Shown one piece after another: positions 44,550 through 53,735 of a stretch of DNA of 62,855 nt; positions within the stretch are counted from its first letter, which is position 1, and each line of letters begins with the position of its first letter. The translations under genes were made by a program, and so were the position numbers. The notes under the pieces were generated by a model that searched no databases, had not been told where the DNA came from, and saw nothing but the letters and a program-made list of their open reading frames with translations. The DNA is from Methanosarcina sp. MSH10X1. GTDB lineage: Archaea; Halobacteriota; Methanosarcinia; Methanosarcinales; Methanosarcinaceae. The stretch covers positions 1 through 62,855 of the forward strand of contig NZ_SCHL01000020.1 of assembly GCF_004099695.1 (NCBI RefSeq). Reading direction: 5' to 3'.

Positions 44550-45134
44550 GTGAATTCCGATTTTCATATAAAACCCGAAATTCGAATTCTGGGTATAGAT
44601 GATTCTGCGCTCCTCAGTGAAAAAGTAATGATAGTCGGGGCTGTTTTTCGGGGTGGAGACTGGATTGACGGAGTTCTTCGCTCGGAGATCACAAAGGATG
44701 GGCTTGATGCTACTGATGTAATCGGCAGCCTGATAAAGAAGAGCAAACATTACGGCCAGATAAGAGCGGTTATTCTTGACGGGGTCACCTATGGAGGCTT
44801 TAATGTTGTGGATATACAGATGCTTTACAGGGAAACCGGAATTCCTGTAATTGTGATTATGCGGTCCTATCCAGATTTTGAGAAAATCAAATCCGCCCTC
44901 AAGTATTTTCCGGACGGGGGAGAGCGCTGGACAATAATAAAGCGAGCCGGAAAAATTGAAGAAATCGCCGGTCAAAAAAATCCCATTTATATCCAGAGAG
45001 CAGGCATAGGACTGGAAACTGTGAAGAAAATTATTCAGCTTACCTCAATAAGAAGTAATATTCCTGAACCTCTGAGGGTTGCCCACCTGATTGCGACAGG
45101 CATCATCCTCGGGGAATCCAGAGGAAAAGCGTAA
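44550..45134 (+). CDS. DUF99 family protein, probably from a leaderless mRNA
   Basis: 194 residues: RILGIDDSALLSEKVMIVGAVFRGGDWIDG, of which the first half is diagnostic of DUF99, and AVILDGVTYGGFNVVDI. DUF99 has an endonuclease V-like fold; its role in archaea is unknown. The start is GTG 44550 with no ribosome-binding site, but a TATA box (TTTTTATAAT, 44520-44529) lies 22-30 bp upstream, so the transcript probably begins at the start codon. Confidence 0.85.
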   Translation: MNSDFHIKPEIRILGIDDSALLSEKVMIVGAVFRGGDWIDGVLRSEITKDGLDATDVIGSLIKKSKHYGQIRAVILDGVTYGGFNVVDIQMLYRETGIPVIVIMRSYPDFEKIKSALKYFPDGGERWTIIKRAGKIEEIAGQKNPIYIQRAGIGLETVKKIIQLTSIRSNIPEPLRVAHLIATGIILGESRGKA

Positions 45135-45560
45135 TTAAGGTTAATTCTCCAGGAAATATGCGGATACGAAACCGAATATCAAATCAGGCGAATGAAGGCA
45201 CATAGGCCCGGAGAAAAGGGAAAAGTAAAAATACATGGACAGCTTGAAAAAATAAAATAATAAAGAAATCGCAAATGAGCTAAAAAAATAAGTAGGGTCG
45301 GGAAGAAAGGAATAAAATATAGGGAATAAAAGGAACCATAATAAGACTTGAAAGAAAAACCTGGGGCTAAGCAGGAAAGTAGAAGAATTTAATAAAATTA
45401 TTAAACATATACAGTATAAGTTTAAAGACTGTAAAAGGAAAACTATTAAATTGGAAACTGTATATGTGATGGTTAAAATACATGTGTTCCCTCTAAAAAT
45501 ACATTTATTCTTTAATACCAGCCATTAAAATTACCCCATCGGATGGAGGAAAACAGTAGC
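45135..45560. other. intergenic, 426 bp, upstream of ftsZ
   Basis: Purine- and AT-rich. TATA-like elements lie at about 45410-45420 and 45460-45470. No gene seen. Confidence 0.45.
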
Positions 45561-46685
45561 ATGAGATCCATTGTGGAAGAAGCCCTCGCTCGATCTGCCC
45601 TGGAAGGACGTGGCGGGCAGAGAGAGTACTCAAATTCAGATTACTCTAATGCAGACTCAGAAGTTGATGCTGAACTTGAAGAGATACTCAGGAGCCTCAA
45701 AACAACCATCAAAGTGGTAGGTTGCGGAGGCGGCGGTTCAAATAGCATCCAGCGCATGTTGGGCGAAGGAATCAAGGGAGCGGACCTTGTAGCCGTTAAC
45801 ACCGATGCCCAGCACCTTCTTCATATACGCTCCGGCAAAAAGATTCTTATTGGGAAAAAGAAAACTCGTGGACTTGGCGCCGGCAGCCTCCCCCAGATCG
45901 GAGAAGATGCTGCAATCGAGAGTATCGACGAAATAAATAAAGTTGTCGAAGGCTCTGATATGGTCTTTATCACTGCAGGTCTTGGAGGAGGAACCGGTAC
46001 AGGATCGGCCCCTATAGTAGCTGAAGCGGCAAGAGATGCAGGAGCACTTACAATCGCAGTCGTTACACTGCCCTTCAGTGTGGAGGGCCATGTACGTAGA
46101 ACCAATGCAGAGGCAGGTCTTGAGCGCCTGAGAGATGTAGCAGACACGGTAATAGTTGTCCCTAATGATAAGCTGATTGAAGTCGTCCCGAGGCTCCCAC
46201 TCCAGGCTGCCTTTAAAGTATCAGATGAAGTCCTTATGAGAGCCGTAAAAGGCATAACCGAACTGATCACAAAGCCCGGTCTTGTAAATCTCGACTTTGC
46301 AGACATAAGAACTGTTATGCAGAACGGAGGCGTTGCGATGATCGGGCTTGGAGAGTCTGACGGGGAGAACAAAGCTGTAGAATCCGTACAGAAAGCCCTG
46401 CGCAGCCCGCTTCTTGATGTGGACATTTCAGGTGCGACCTCTGCCCTTGTTAATGTGGTTGGAGGCCCTGACATGACGATTTCAGAAGCTGAGTGCGTAG
46501 TTCAGGAGGTTTACAGCCGGATAGACGCAAACGCCCGCCTTATCTGGGGTGCCCAGATTGATCCTGACCTCGAACAGACCGTACGTACCATGATCGTGGT
46601 TACAGGAGTGACATCCGCCCAGATTTACGGCCACGGGAACGACAAGAATATTACCTTCAAATACGGGATTGATTTTGTAGAGTGA
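45561..46685 (+). CDS. ftsZ: cell division GTPase FtsZ
   Basis: 374 residues from ATG 45561, with GGAGG 11 bases upstream; an in-frame ATG at 45543 would overlap that site and add six residues. Tubulin/FtsZ signature [16 protein letters not shown] (about 145-160), N-terminal [13 protein letters not shown], and the T7-loop region [15 protein letters not shown]. Polymerises with GTP at the division site. The N-terminal 45 residues are an acidic flexible arm. Confidence 0.96.
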   Translation: MRSIVEEALARSALEGRGGQREYSNSDYSNADSEVDAELEEILRSLKTTIKVVGCGGGGSNSIQRMLGEGIKGADLVAVNTDAQHLLHIRSGKKILIGKKKTRGLGAGSLPQIGEDAAIESIDEINKVVEGSDMVFITAGLGGGTGTGSAPIVAEAARDAGALTIAVVTLPFSVEGHVRRTNAEAGLERLRDVADTVIVVPNDKLIEVVPRLPLQAAFKVSDEVLMRAVKGITELITKPGLVNLDFADIRTVMQNGGVAMIGLGESDGENKAVESVQKALRSPLLDVDISGATSALVNVVGGPDMTISEAECVVQEVYSRIDANARLIWGAQIDPDLEQTVRTMIVVTGVTSAQIYGHGNDKNITFKYGIDFVE

Positions 46686-47105
46686 TCAAACCAGACACAG
46701 AAGGAACTAAAATCATCGGTTGGAAAAAATACTGTTTTCCTCTCTTTAAAGTAAAAATAAGAGATAGGAATAAAAACCAATCGAAAACTATTTTTATGGT
46801 AAATACCGTATGATGCCGATACAATTCGGCATCAAAAAAGAAATATTTCTACTGACACGATTAAAGATTTGGAATAAAATTGAGATCCGATATCGGAATC
46901 TTTTCACGTTTTAAATACCGTGTCAGTGATATCTTCATATAATAGGAATTAATAATATAAACCGCCCGTTCCTTCCTTAACCTGAATCCGGAAATTTGTG
47001 TATAGTAAGAAAAGCGAATTTCGAGAACGGTCAACATATAGGAAGAATTACAGGCAAAAAATTCAAGATATATTGATAAAATAAAGAAAACCTGGATGTG
47101 AATTG
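46686..47105. other. 420-bp spacer before the secE-ribosomal protein operon
   Basis: Holds a hairpin GATGCCGA/TCGGCATC at 46812-46833, probably the ftsZ terminator, and a longer structured element at 46852-46926 (separate entry). Confidence 0.5.
46852..46926 (+). ncRNA. candidate structured RNA element upstream of secE
   Basis: CTGACACG (46852-46859) pairs perfectly with CGTGTCAG (46919-46926). Within it AAAGATT (46863-46869) pairs with AATCTTT (46897-46903), and the interior holds CCGATATCGG. Three nested pairings in 75 nt are unusual for this AT-rich DNA. It could be a leader structure of the secE-spt5-ribosomal operon or a processed RNA. No family recognised. Confidence 0.4.
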
Positions 47106-47321
47106 ATGGTAGAATCCACGTTTGAACCGAAAATAACTGTAGAAAGCGTTGGTCAGGCAATTCGGGCACACCTGAGAGTCCTGAAACTTACTAAGAAACC
47201 GTCCAGGGAAGAGTTCTTGACCATTGCCAAAGTTGCAGGTATTGGCATTCTGGCTGTGGGAGCAATAGGATTTATGGTATATGTACTGTTGACAATGTTG
47301 CCCCAGTGGGTGGCCCAATGA
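47106..47321 (+). CDS. secE: preprotein translocase subunit SecE (Sec61 gamma)
   Basis: 71 residues from ATG 47106. An amphipathic N-terminal helix (RAHLRVLKLTKKPSREEFL) is followed by a single membrane segment (VAGIGILAVGAIGFMVYVLL). Part of the SecYEG channel. The stop overlaps the spt5 start (ATGA), the classical archaeal and bacterial secE-nusG/spt5 pairing that leads into the L11-L1-P0-L12 genes. Confidence 0.93.
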   Translation: MVESTFEPKITVESVGQAIRAHLRVLKLTKKPSREEFLTIAKVAGIGILAVGAIGFMVYVLLTMLPQWVAQ

Positions 47322-47776
47322 GTGAGGATTCTCAGATATTTGTAATCAAAACCACGGCAAACCAGGAAAGATCGGTTGCAACAGCTCTTGCCAGAGTTTC
47401 GAAAAAGGAGAAGCTGGATATAAGGGCAATTCTGGCTCCTGATGAGCTGAAAGGATATGTCCTGGTCGAGGCTCCTAAATCCGGAATTGTAGAACTGGCA
47501 ATTCAGACTATTCCCCATGCGCGGGCTCTTGTGAAAGGGAGCTCTTCGATTGCTGAAATTGAGCATTTCCTTAAACCCAAACCAACAGTAACAGGAATCA
47601 AGGAAGGGGCTATAATTGAAGTCACTTCAGGACCCTTTAAAGGGGAGAAAGCCCGGGTTAAAAGGGTCGATGAAGGACATGAGGAAATTACTGTGGAACT
47701 GTTCGATGCTGTGGTTCCGATTCCCATAACGATTCGTGGCGACACTGTCAGAATACTTAAGAAAGATAACGAGTGA
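47318..47776 (+). CDS. spt5: transcription elongation factor Spt5 (NusG homologue)
   Basis: 152 residues. The NGN domain (IFVIKTTANQERSVA to IPHARALVKG) is followed by a KOW domain (EGAIIEVTSGPFKGEKARVKRV). With Spt4 it clamps RNA polymerase to increase processivity. Start at ATG 47318 inside the secE stop, with GGTGG upstream; a GTG start 12 bases earlier is less likely. Confidence 0.94.
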   Translation: MSEDSQIFVIKTTANQERSVATALARVSKKEKLDIRAILAPDELKGYVLVEAPKSGIVELAIQTIPHARALVKGSSSIAEIEHFLKPKPTVTGIKEGAIIEVTSGPFKGEKARVKRVDEGHEEITVELFDAVVPIPITIRGDTVRILKKDNE

Positions 47777-47897
47777 AGCCGCAGCGGGATGGAAAATACC
47801 GAAAAATTCCAGCTTATTAATAAATAAAATCACCAGTACTCAGAGTGGATCGAAAAGATCTGCAAAGTATATAGTTATTAAAACCGGTGAGACTCAG

Positions 47898-48383
47898 ATG
47901 ACAAGTATTGTTGAAGCACTTGTCCCCGGAGGAAAAGCGAATCCTGGACCACCTTTAGGTCCGGCGCTTGGTCCGCTCGGGGTCAACATAAAAGAAGTGG
48001 TCGAAAAGATCAATGAAAAAACCAGGGACTATAATGGAATGCAGGTTCCTGTTAAAGTAATTGTTGACGATAAGAAGAATGTCGAGATCGAAGTAGGTAC
48101 CCCGCCAACGGCATCCCTGATCATGAAAGAGATAGGAATCCAGAAAGGGTCAGGAAATGCAGGAAGTGAAGTTGTTGGCAACCTTAGCATGTCGCAGGTC
48201 GCAAAGATCGCCCGCATGAAAAGGGAAGATGTACTTTCCTACGATCTCAAGTCAACAATGAAAGAGGTAATCGGTACCTGTGTCCCCATGGGTGTGACCG
48301 TAGAGGGAGTTAAGGCAAAAGAAAGCCAGAAGGCACTCGACCAGGGCAAGTTCGATGATGTGCTTGCCGGCGAGGAGTGGTAA
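47898..48383 (+). CDS. rpl11: ribosomal protein L11
   Basis: 161 residues from ATG 47898 after GGTGA. Diagnostic ALVPGGKANPGPPLGPALGP near the N-terminus and the RNA-binding C-terminal domain. The frame is open upstream for another 54 codons, but L11 alignments begin here. Part of the factor-binding stalk base. Confidence 0.97.
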   Translation: MTSIVEALVPGGKANPGPPLGPALGPLGVNIKEVVEKINEKTRDYNGMQVPVKVIVDDKKNVEIEVGTPPTASLIMKEIGIQKGSGNAGSEVVGNLSMSQVAKIARMKREDVLSYDLKSTMKEVIGTCVPMGVTVEGVKAKESQKALDQGKFDDVLAGEEW

Positions 48384-48540
48384 GCCTTCCCATCCCTTTA
48401 CTATTTAATCCGGAAATTCATTACCACCAATAGTTTTAAATCGGATAGCACTAATAGCTCAAGAATCTTGCACATTGTTGCAATAAATTAAAATAATAGC
48501 TATTAGCGGCTTACTGTTAAGAGTAACAGAACCCGGATTA

Positions 48541-48622
48541 ATGGGGAAGCCCTAAGACCAACCGTAGTAAGCCGAAGAGGCTGCTTGAACAAGCAAGTTC
48601 AAACACTACGGGGAGGAACAAG
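48541..48622 (+). promoter_or_regulatory. candidate L1 autoregulatory leader
   Basis: The leader between rpl11 and rpl1 folds: CCGTAGT (48562-48568) pairs with ACTACGG (48605-48611), enclosing AGCC-gaag-AGGCT and GCTTG/CAAGC stems. The closing stem abuts the GGAGG ribosome-binding site (48612-48616). Archaeal and bacterial L1 repress their own operon by binding mRNA that mimics the 23S site; this is the obvious candidate, though I cannot confirm the L1 recognition loop. Confidence 0.5.
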
Positions 48623-49264
48623 ATGGCAGAAAAAACTATACTGGAAGCTGTCAAGAAAGTACTTGAAGAATCGCCAAAGCGCAATTTCTCGGAAAGCGTA
48701 GACCTGGCGATTAACTTAAAGAATCTTGACATGAACCAACCGAAGAATAGAGTCGATGAAGAAGTAATTCTTCCTCACGGGCTCGGAAAAGAACTGAAGA
48801 TCGGCGTTTTTGCAAAAGGTGATGTGGGCCTGAAAGCAAAGGCTGCCGGTGCTGCGTATGTTATTTCTGATGTTGAGCTCGATGAACTGGCGGCTGACAA
48901 AAACAGAGCCAGGACTCTTGCAAACGAATGTGACCTTTTTATCGCAGAAACCCAGTTCATGCCAACAATTGGTAAGAACCTTGGTATTGTTCTCGGACCC
49001 AGAGGGAAAATGCCTATTCCACTCCTACCTAACAAGGATATAGGCGAGCTTATCCAGAGCAAGCAAAATGCGGTCAGGTTAAGGTCAAAAGACAAGCTTA
49101 CTTTCCATGTGCCTGTCGGTCGAAGGAATATGAATCCCGACGACCTTGCCGAAAACATTGAGACTATAGTTTCCAGGCTGGAGCGTGTTCTGGATAAGGG
49201 CAAGCATAACCTGAGAACAGTCTATGTCACGACAACTATGGGAAAATCCGAAAGGGTGGTGTAA
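48623..49264 (+). CDS. rpl1: ribosomal protein L1
   Basis: 213 residues; GGGGAGG six bases before the ATG. The L1 signature region is LGPRGKMPIPLLPNKDIG. Forms the mobile L1 stalk at the E site and probably represses its own operon. Its stop codon abuts the ATG of the P0 gene. Confidence 0.97.
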   Translation: MAEKTILEAVKKVLEESPKRNFSESVDLAINLKNLDMNQPKNRVDEEVILPHGLGKELKIGVFAKGDVGLKAKAAGAAYVISDVELDELAADKNRARTLANECDLFIAETQFMPTIGKNLGIVLGPRGKMPIPLLPNKDIGELIQSKQNAVRLRSKDKLTFHVPVGRRNMNPDDLAENIETIVSRLERVLDKGKHNLRTVYVTTTMGKSERVV

Positions 49265-50308
49265 ATGGCAGAGGAGAAGCATCACACGGAGCACGTCCCA
49301 CAGTGGAAAAAGGATGAGATCGATAATATAAAGGAACTCATCCAGTCCCATAAGGTATTCGGAATGGTAGGGATCGAGGGCATTCTTGCAACCAAGATCC
49401 AGAAAATTCGCCGGGACCTTAAGGACGTTGCAGTGCTCAAAGTCTCAAGGAACACCCTTACAGAGCGGGCTTTAAACCAGCTCGGAGAAACCATTCCCGA
49501 GATGAATAAATATCTTGACAAGCAGACGGCTCTGATATTTACCAACGAAAGCCCCTTCAAGCTTTACAAAGCGCTTGAACAGACAAAAACCCCTTCTCCG
49601 ATTAAAGGAGGCGCTATAGCTCCTGTAGACATTACTGTCCAGAAGGGACCTACCAGTTTCCCACCTGGCCCGATTCTCGGAGAATTCCAGAGTGCAGGAA
49701 TTCCAGCTTCAATAGAAGCAGGAAAAGTTGCAATAAAGGAAACGAAGGTTGTCTGTAAAGCAGGTGAGGCAGTCCCGCAGAAGCTCGCAACCATGCTTTC
49801 AAAGCTGGAGATATATCCCCTCATTGTAGGTCTGGACTTAAGAGCCGCCTATGACGAAGGGACAATTTACGAGCCGGAACTCCTTGCAATTGACGAAAGC
49901 CAGTACTTCTCTGATGTTATCAGAGCAGCCCAGAACGCTTTCAATCTCTCTGTCAACACTGCATACCCAACAAGCGCAACAATCGGCACCCTACTGGCAA
50001 AAGCCTTTGCAGAGTCAAAGAACCTTGGTGTCAATGCTGTCGTATTTGATTCAGGAGTCATGGACGCTTTGCTGGCAAAAGCTCATGTCCAGATGACATC
50101 CGTAGCATCCGAAGCCGCAGACAAAGATGCAAATGCCGTGGATGACGAACTGAGGGAAGTTCTCGGAGCAGCCGCAAGCGCAGCAGCAGCCGCAGCAACC
50201 GCAGCACCCGAGAAAAAAGAAGAAGAAAAGGAAGAAGAGAAAGAAGAGGAAGAAGAAGACCACTCCGAAGAAGATGGAATGGCCGGCCTCGGTGCCCTTT
50301 TCGGATAA
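49265..50308 (+). CDS. rplP0: ribosomal protein P0 (L10e)
   Basis: 347 residues. The L10 domain (WKKDEIDNIKELIQSHKVFG onward) is followed by the archaeal insertion with PVDITVQKGPTSFPPGP, an Ala-rich hinge and an acidic tail ending [13 protein letters not shown]. Anchors L12 dimers on the stalk. The tail is nearly the same as that of L12 and recruits translation factors. Confidence 0.97.
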   Translation: MAEEKHHTEHVPQWKKDEIDNIKELIQSHKVFGMVGIEGILATKIQKIRRDLKDVAVLKVSRNTLTERALNQLGETIPEMNKYLDKQTALIFTNESPFKLYKALEQTKTPSPIKGGAIAPVDITVQKGPTSFPPGPILGEFQSAGIPASIEAGKVAIKETKVVCKAGEAVPQKLATMLSKLEIYPLIVGLDLRAAYDEGTIYEPELLAIDESQYFSDVIRAAQNAFNLSVNTAYPTSATIGTLLAKAFAESKNLGVNAVVFDSGVMDALLAKAHVQMTSVASEAADKDANAVDDELREVLGAAASAAAAAATAAPEKKEEEKEEEKEEEEEDHSEEDGMAGLGALFG

Positions 50309-50344
50309 ATAAATTTACGATAATTGAAATTTAGGTGATCAACA

Positions 50345-50656
50345 ATGGAATACATATATGCAGCTCTCTTATTACACAACGCTGGTAAAACAATTACCGA
50401 AGACGCAATCACTGCCGTTCTCCAGGCAGCAGGTATCGAAGTTAACGAAGCCAGAGTAAAAGCCCTTGTCGCAGCCCTTGAAGGCGTAGACATTGAAGAA
50501 GCAATTGCAAAGGCAGCATTCGCAGCACCCGCAGCCGCAGCAGCCCCTGCAGCAGCAGCCCCTGCAGCAGAAGAAGCTCCTGCTGAAGAAGAGGAAGAAG
50601 AGGAAGACACCTCTGAAGAAGACGGAATGGCCGGTCTCGGCGCCCTTTTCGGATAA
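50345..50656 (+). CDS. rpl12: ribosomal protein L12 (archaeal P1 type)
   Basis: 103 residues; GGTGATC precedes the ATG. Starts [20 protein letters not shown], contains the helix [15 protein letters not shown], an Ala/Pro-rich hinge and the acidic factor-binding tail [13 protein letters not shown]. Last gene of the operon; a terminator follows at once. Confidence 0.97.
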   Translation: MEYIYAALLLHNAGKTITEDAITAVLQAAGIEVNEARVKALVAALEGVDIEEAIAKAAFAAPAAAAAPAAAAPAAEEAPAEEEEEEEDTSEEDGMAGLGALFG

Positions 50657-50681
50657 ACACAATAAAATTTCAATACCTACA

Positions 50682-50709
50682 GCTCGCCTTAAGGCGGGCA
50701 CTTTTTTTT
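50682..50709 (+). terminator. terminator of the secE-rpl12 operon
   Basis: GCTCGCCTTAAGGCGGGC (50682-50699) forms a short GC stem followed by CACTTTTTTTT. Confidence 0.8.
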
Positions 50710-51250
50710 CAATAGAATTTAGCAGTAGTTTAATAACGTAGAATTATCTGATTTTCTGTAGAATTCTTTATCTTTTCTTAAAATTCTTCATTTTCTAAAA
50801 ATATTTATCTTTTCTACTTGATTCTCTGCACTACGATATAATATCCCTTTTATTTGACTTATAAAAACAGAATATGACGAGACTAAAAGCAATAATAGGG
50901 TTATTGGAGAGACGACACTAAAACTCATTTTTAGTCTGAGTAATTGAAAATTTTTAGATTATTTTCTGTGATTTAAAAACTGATTCTCTAAAATCTAGTA
51001 TCCAAAGAAGAAAATAAAAAATCACTGAAGTATACTCGTCAAAAGATATAAGCTGAGATTTTGAAACTGATTCATTATTTTTAATTGCTTGCTGAATTTA
51101 ATCTATCGATAGAAAATAATTTATAATCTCGATGCCAACTGTTTAAAGTATATGTAAATCTTGCATATACTTAAGAAAATTTTGAAATTAAGGATTTAAA
51201 AAAATTGTGAATCTTGATCAAATAGAGTTAACCCTTGTCTTATCTTACAT
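50710..51250. other. AT-rich intergenic region, about 540 bp
   Basis: Very AT-rich, no ORF. A possible promoter (GGATTTAAAAAAATTG, about 51191-51206) faces the candidate RNA downstream. Confidence 0.45.
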
Positions 51251-51372
51251 GCGGAAGGCTTCCGGAATGCGCACAACTGACGGCTGAGGGTTGTAGATAG
51301 TGCAGCAGGGAACGAAGGATCAATAACCGAATTCTATGACCTGATAGGGTGAATAATTTTCACCCGATTTTT
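51251..51372 (+). ncRNA. candidate small RNA
   Basis: An abrupt GC-richer block in very AT-rich DNA. It starts with the hairpin CGGAA-GGC-TTCCG, continues with CAAC/GTTG pairing across TGACGGCTGAGG, and ends in GGGTGAATAATTTTCACCC plus GATTTTTAT, which has the form of a terminator. No start codon with a ribosome-binding site lies inside. I do not recognise a known family; alternatively it is the 5' leader of the membrane protein gene. Confidence 0.45.
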
Positions 51373-51393
51373 ATATTTTATGGCGATGATTTA

Positions 51394-52035
51394 ATGAGGA
51401 TAAAAATAGCACTGGCATTGATGTCTGCTATCTTTATGTTTTACTGGGCCGCAGCCTTAATAATAAGTTGTATACTTCGGTCAATATCTGTCACAATACT
51501 TTCTTTCGGAGACTTGACAGAGTTAATGAGCATTATTTCGTTTTTTGGTTCCATACTTTTCTTATTGGAAACAAGAAAAGTATTACCCAGATGGCGTCTG
51601 GCAATCCCATTATGTATTTCTCTATTTGTACTGGTTATCGTAAATTTTTGGATTATTTTTAGTGGTAGAGAACTTCTTAGTGACCACATCGGCATCGCAG
51701 AAACACTCGTGATGCTATTTATGGCATTACTGTCCCCATTCTCGGCACTGGTCTTCTTATCTATGGATAGACATCCTGACTCGATGAATGCATATCTTGC
51801 AGTTTCATCTGTAGCGAATATGCTTTCGATGTTACTCCTTTTCTTCACGCTCAGTGGACTTTCACATGCACTTTCAAGAGGAGGGCCTACTTTTGATGCT
51901 GTTGTCGCTTTTCAGGCATTTTATTGGCTCTTTGTGATGCCGGTTATAGGAATATGTTTTTTAGTTAGAGCAATAACATACAGGAATCCCAGAAATATTC
52001 AGAGTCCGGTAACTGTTAAGCCCACTCAAAATTAG
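51394..52035 (+). CDS. six-helix membrane protein, unknown function
   Basis: 213 residues from ATG 51394; a TATA-like stretch (TTTTTATATTTTA) lies about 20-25 bp upstream, so a very short leader is possible. Six hydrophobic helices, for example LALMSAIFMFYWAAALIIS and LAIPLCISLFVLVIVNFWIIF. No family recognised. A frame start 45 bp upstream would overlap the terminator-like hairpin and is unlikely. Confidence 0.75.
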   Translation: MRIKIALALMSAIFMFYWAAALIISCILRSISVTILSFGDLTELMSIISFFGSILFLLETRKVLPRWRLAIPLCISLFVLVIVNFWIIFSGRELLSDHIGIAETLVMLFMALLSPFSALVFLSMDRHPDSMNAYLAVSSVANMLSMLLLFFTLSGLSHALSRGGPTFDAVVAFQAFYWLFVMPVIGICFLVRAITYRNPRNIQSPVTVKPTQN

Positions 52036-52326
52036 TTATTAGTAAATTAGTAGTTAACTCAATTTTTATTTATTTACAAAGAATTTTCACACGATTCTTG
52101 GTAGATAACTTTGACTTAGCTTACTTTAAGCTTACTTTAATATTATATCTGATCACTTTAGGTATTAAATGGTTTAACAAATTATCCACGAACTTCGACT
52201 CATAAGTCAGTAAGCTATATGGAGCCGAAAAAGTATGTTATAAACTAGTTCTCCAAAAAAAAGTTATAATAGAAAAGATAATGAATAATAAGCAATCTTC
52301 TGAAAAAAAATAAGTAATAGATATCT

Positions 52327-53319
52327 ATGTCCCGATTTAACCCTATCCTGGCTTCGAGAGCACTCTGGCAGATCCGGGTGAGAAAGCGTCCTTTTGTCCT
52401 TTCCCACGGCGTAAATACCCGCTGCAATATGCGTTGTAAGTTCTGTGAATACTGGAAGAAAACCGGAGAAGAACCGACAAAAGAGGAAATTTTCAAACTA
52501 CTAGATGACGCGAAAGATTTCGGGATCGGAGTCTATAATGCCTGGACTGTGGAACCCCTCCTCAGAAAGGATCTTCCCCAGATCATGGCACATGCCAAAG
52601 GAATAGGGATGATCACTTCCATGGTCACAAACGGAAAGCTGCTTTACGAGAGAGCGGAAGAGCTTGTGGATGTGGATTACCTTTCGGTTTCTGTGGATGG
52701 GGTAGAGAGTTATAAAGAAATCCGTCGAATGGACTTTGAAACCCTGCTAAAGGGCTTAAAGAAAGCTATCGAGGTTAGAAAACTCCAGAAACAGAAGAAT
52801 CCCATTCTGATGAACTGCGTACTCACAGGAAAAAACCTGGACGATATCGAGACTCTTATTTTGCTTGCAGAAAAACTGGGAGTAAAGGTTTCCTTCGAAC
52901 CTGTCCACGAGTTTCCTGGAATCAGTGATGAGGTCTGGAATGAAATTGGAATCCGTGATATGGAAAAATTTCACAGTACAGTCGACCTTATAATCGAGCT
53001 TAAGAAGCAGGGCTATCCGATAATCAACTCCAAAACCTACCTCAGAATGGTCCGGGACGGGGAAACGGACTACAGGTGCAGAGCCAGCGGGATTATTATG
53101 AATGTGACGCATGACGGTGCTCTGGAAACCTGCCGTGTGCAAAACGAGCCTTTAGGAAACGTCATCTGGGATGGTTTTGAGAGTGTCTGGAAGAATTCGG
53201 AAGAACGCCGGAAGGAGATTGTCAAAAACTGCACAGGCTGCCTCTTTTTTGGATATACGGAAAACAGTTTGATGCAGAGTTTTAATCCCGAAGTTCTGAT
53301 GCATTATGAGTGGATGTAA
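52327..53319 (+). CDS. radical SAM protein, substrate unknown
   Basis: 330 residues. The radical SAM [4Fe-4S] motif is CNMRCKFC near residues 33-40, after HGVNTRCN; SVDGVESYKEIRR follows at strand 4. The C-terminal part has a shortened SPASM-like Cys set (RCRASG, LETCRV, NCTGCLFFG), suggesting one auxiliary cluster. Relatives modify peptides, lipids or cofactors. The YHS-like mini-ORF overlaps its last codons. No peptide substrate gene is evident. Confidence 0.88.
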   Translation: MSRFNPILASRALWQIRVRKRPFVLSHGVNTRCNMRCKFCEYWKKTGEEPTKEEIFKLLDDAKDFGIGVYNAWTVEPLLRKDLPQIMAHAKGIGMITSMVTNGKLLYERAEELVDVDYLSVSVDGVESYKEIRRMDFETLLKGLKKAIEVRKLQKQKNPILMNCVLTGKNLDDIETLILLAEKLGVKVSFEPVHEFPGISDEVWNEIGIRDMEKFHSTVDLIIELKKQGYPIINSKTYLRMVRDGETDYRCRASGIIMNVTHDGALETCRVQNEPLGNVIWDGFESVWKNSEERRKEIVKNCTGCLFFGYTENSLMQSFNPEVLMHYEWM

Positions 53320-53476
53320 CAGCAGAATTCCGCTTCGTGAGCCCGGTTTCCTTCCCGAATTGCGCCTCGGGAGGACGCTGCTCTTTTCGTTTCGCTCAAC
53401 AGGGGAGTGCATGAAGAAATTCCAGGACAATCCAGAAAAGTATCTCAGCTTCCATGCTAAGGAAGCCAGGGTATAA
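53306..53476 (+). CDS. YHS/TRASH-like mini-ORF overlapping the radical SAM gene
   Basis: 56 codons starting at ATG 53306 inside the end of the radical SAM gene, in another frame. The second half, RSTGECMKKFQDNPEKYLSF, closely resembles the C-terminal half of YHS domains (the Cys followed by a KKF-x-x-NPEKYL tail), which bind metals. The first half lacks the usual CPVCGM motif and keeps only Cys 4, so the gene may be degenerate or frameshifted. Translation could be coupled to the upstream gene. Confidence 0.5.
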   Translation: MSGCNSRIPLREPGFLPELRLGRTLLFSFRSTGECMKKFQDNPEKYLSFHAKEARV

Positions 53477-53735
53477 AGCGAAGCAAAAGGTTCTCTTTTA
53501 TCCCGAGTTCCCTTTATAGTTTTTTTATCCAGCATTTTTAGAGCTTCGGCTATAGCCCACCAGACTTCGGATTCAGATCGTTTAAGTTTTAATAAAAGGG
53601 GCTATTGCTTTTTATCACCGATTTTTCGAAGGGCACCTGCCGCATACAGTGCAACTACGGACTGTATTACTGCCGAGGAAAGCCAGAAAGCCCCCTCAGG
53701 GCATTCTGGACGGTCTTTATCTTATACAATCTTAC

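Noticed and set aside
49851-50673. Long frames on both strands across P0 and L12 tails
   Set aside because: They arise from the Ala/Glu-rich codon repeats of the real ribosomal genes.
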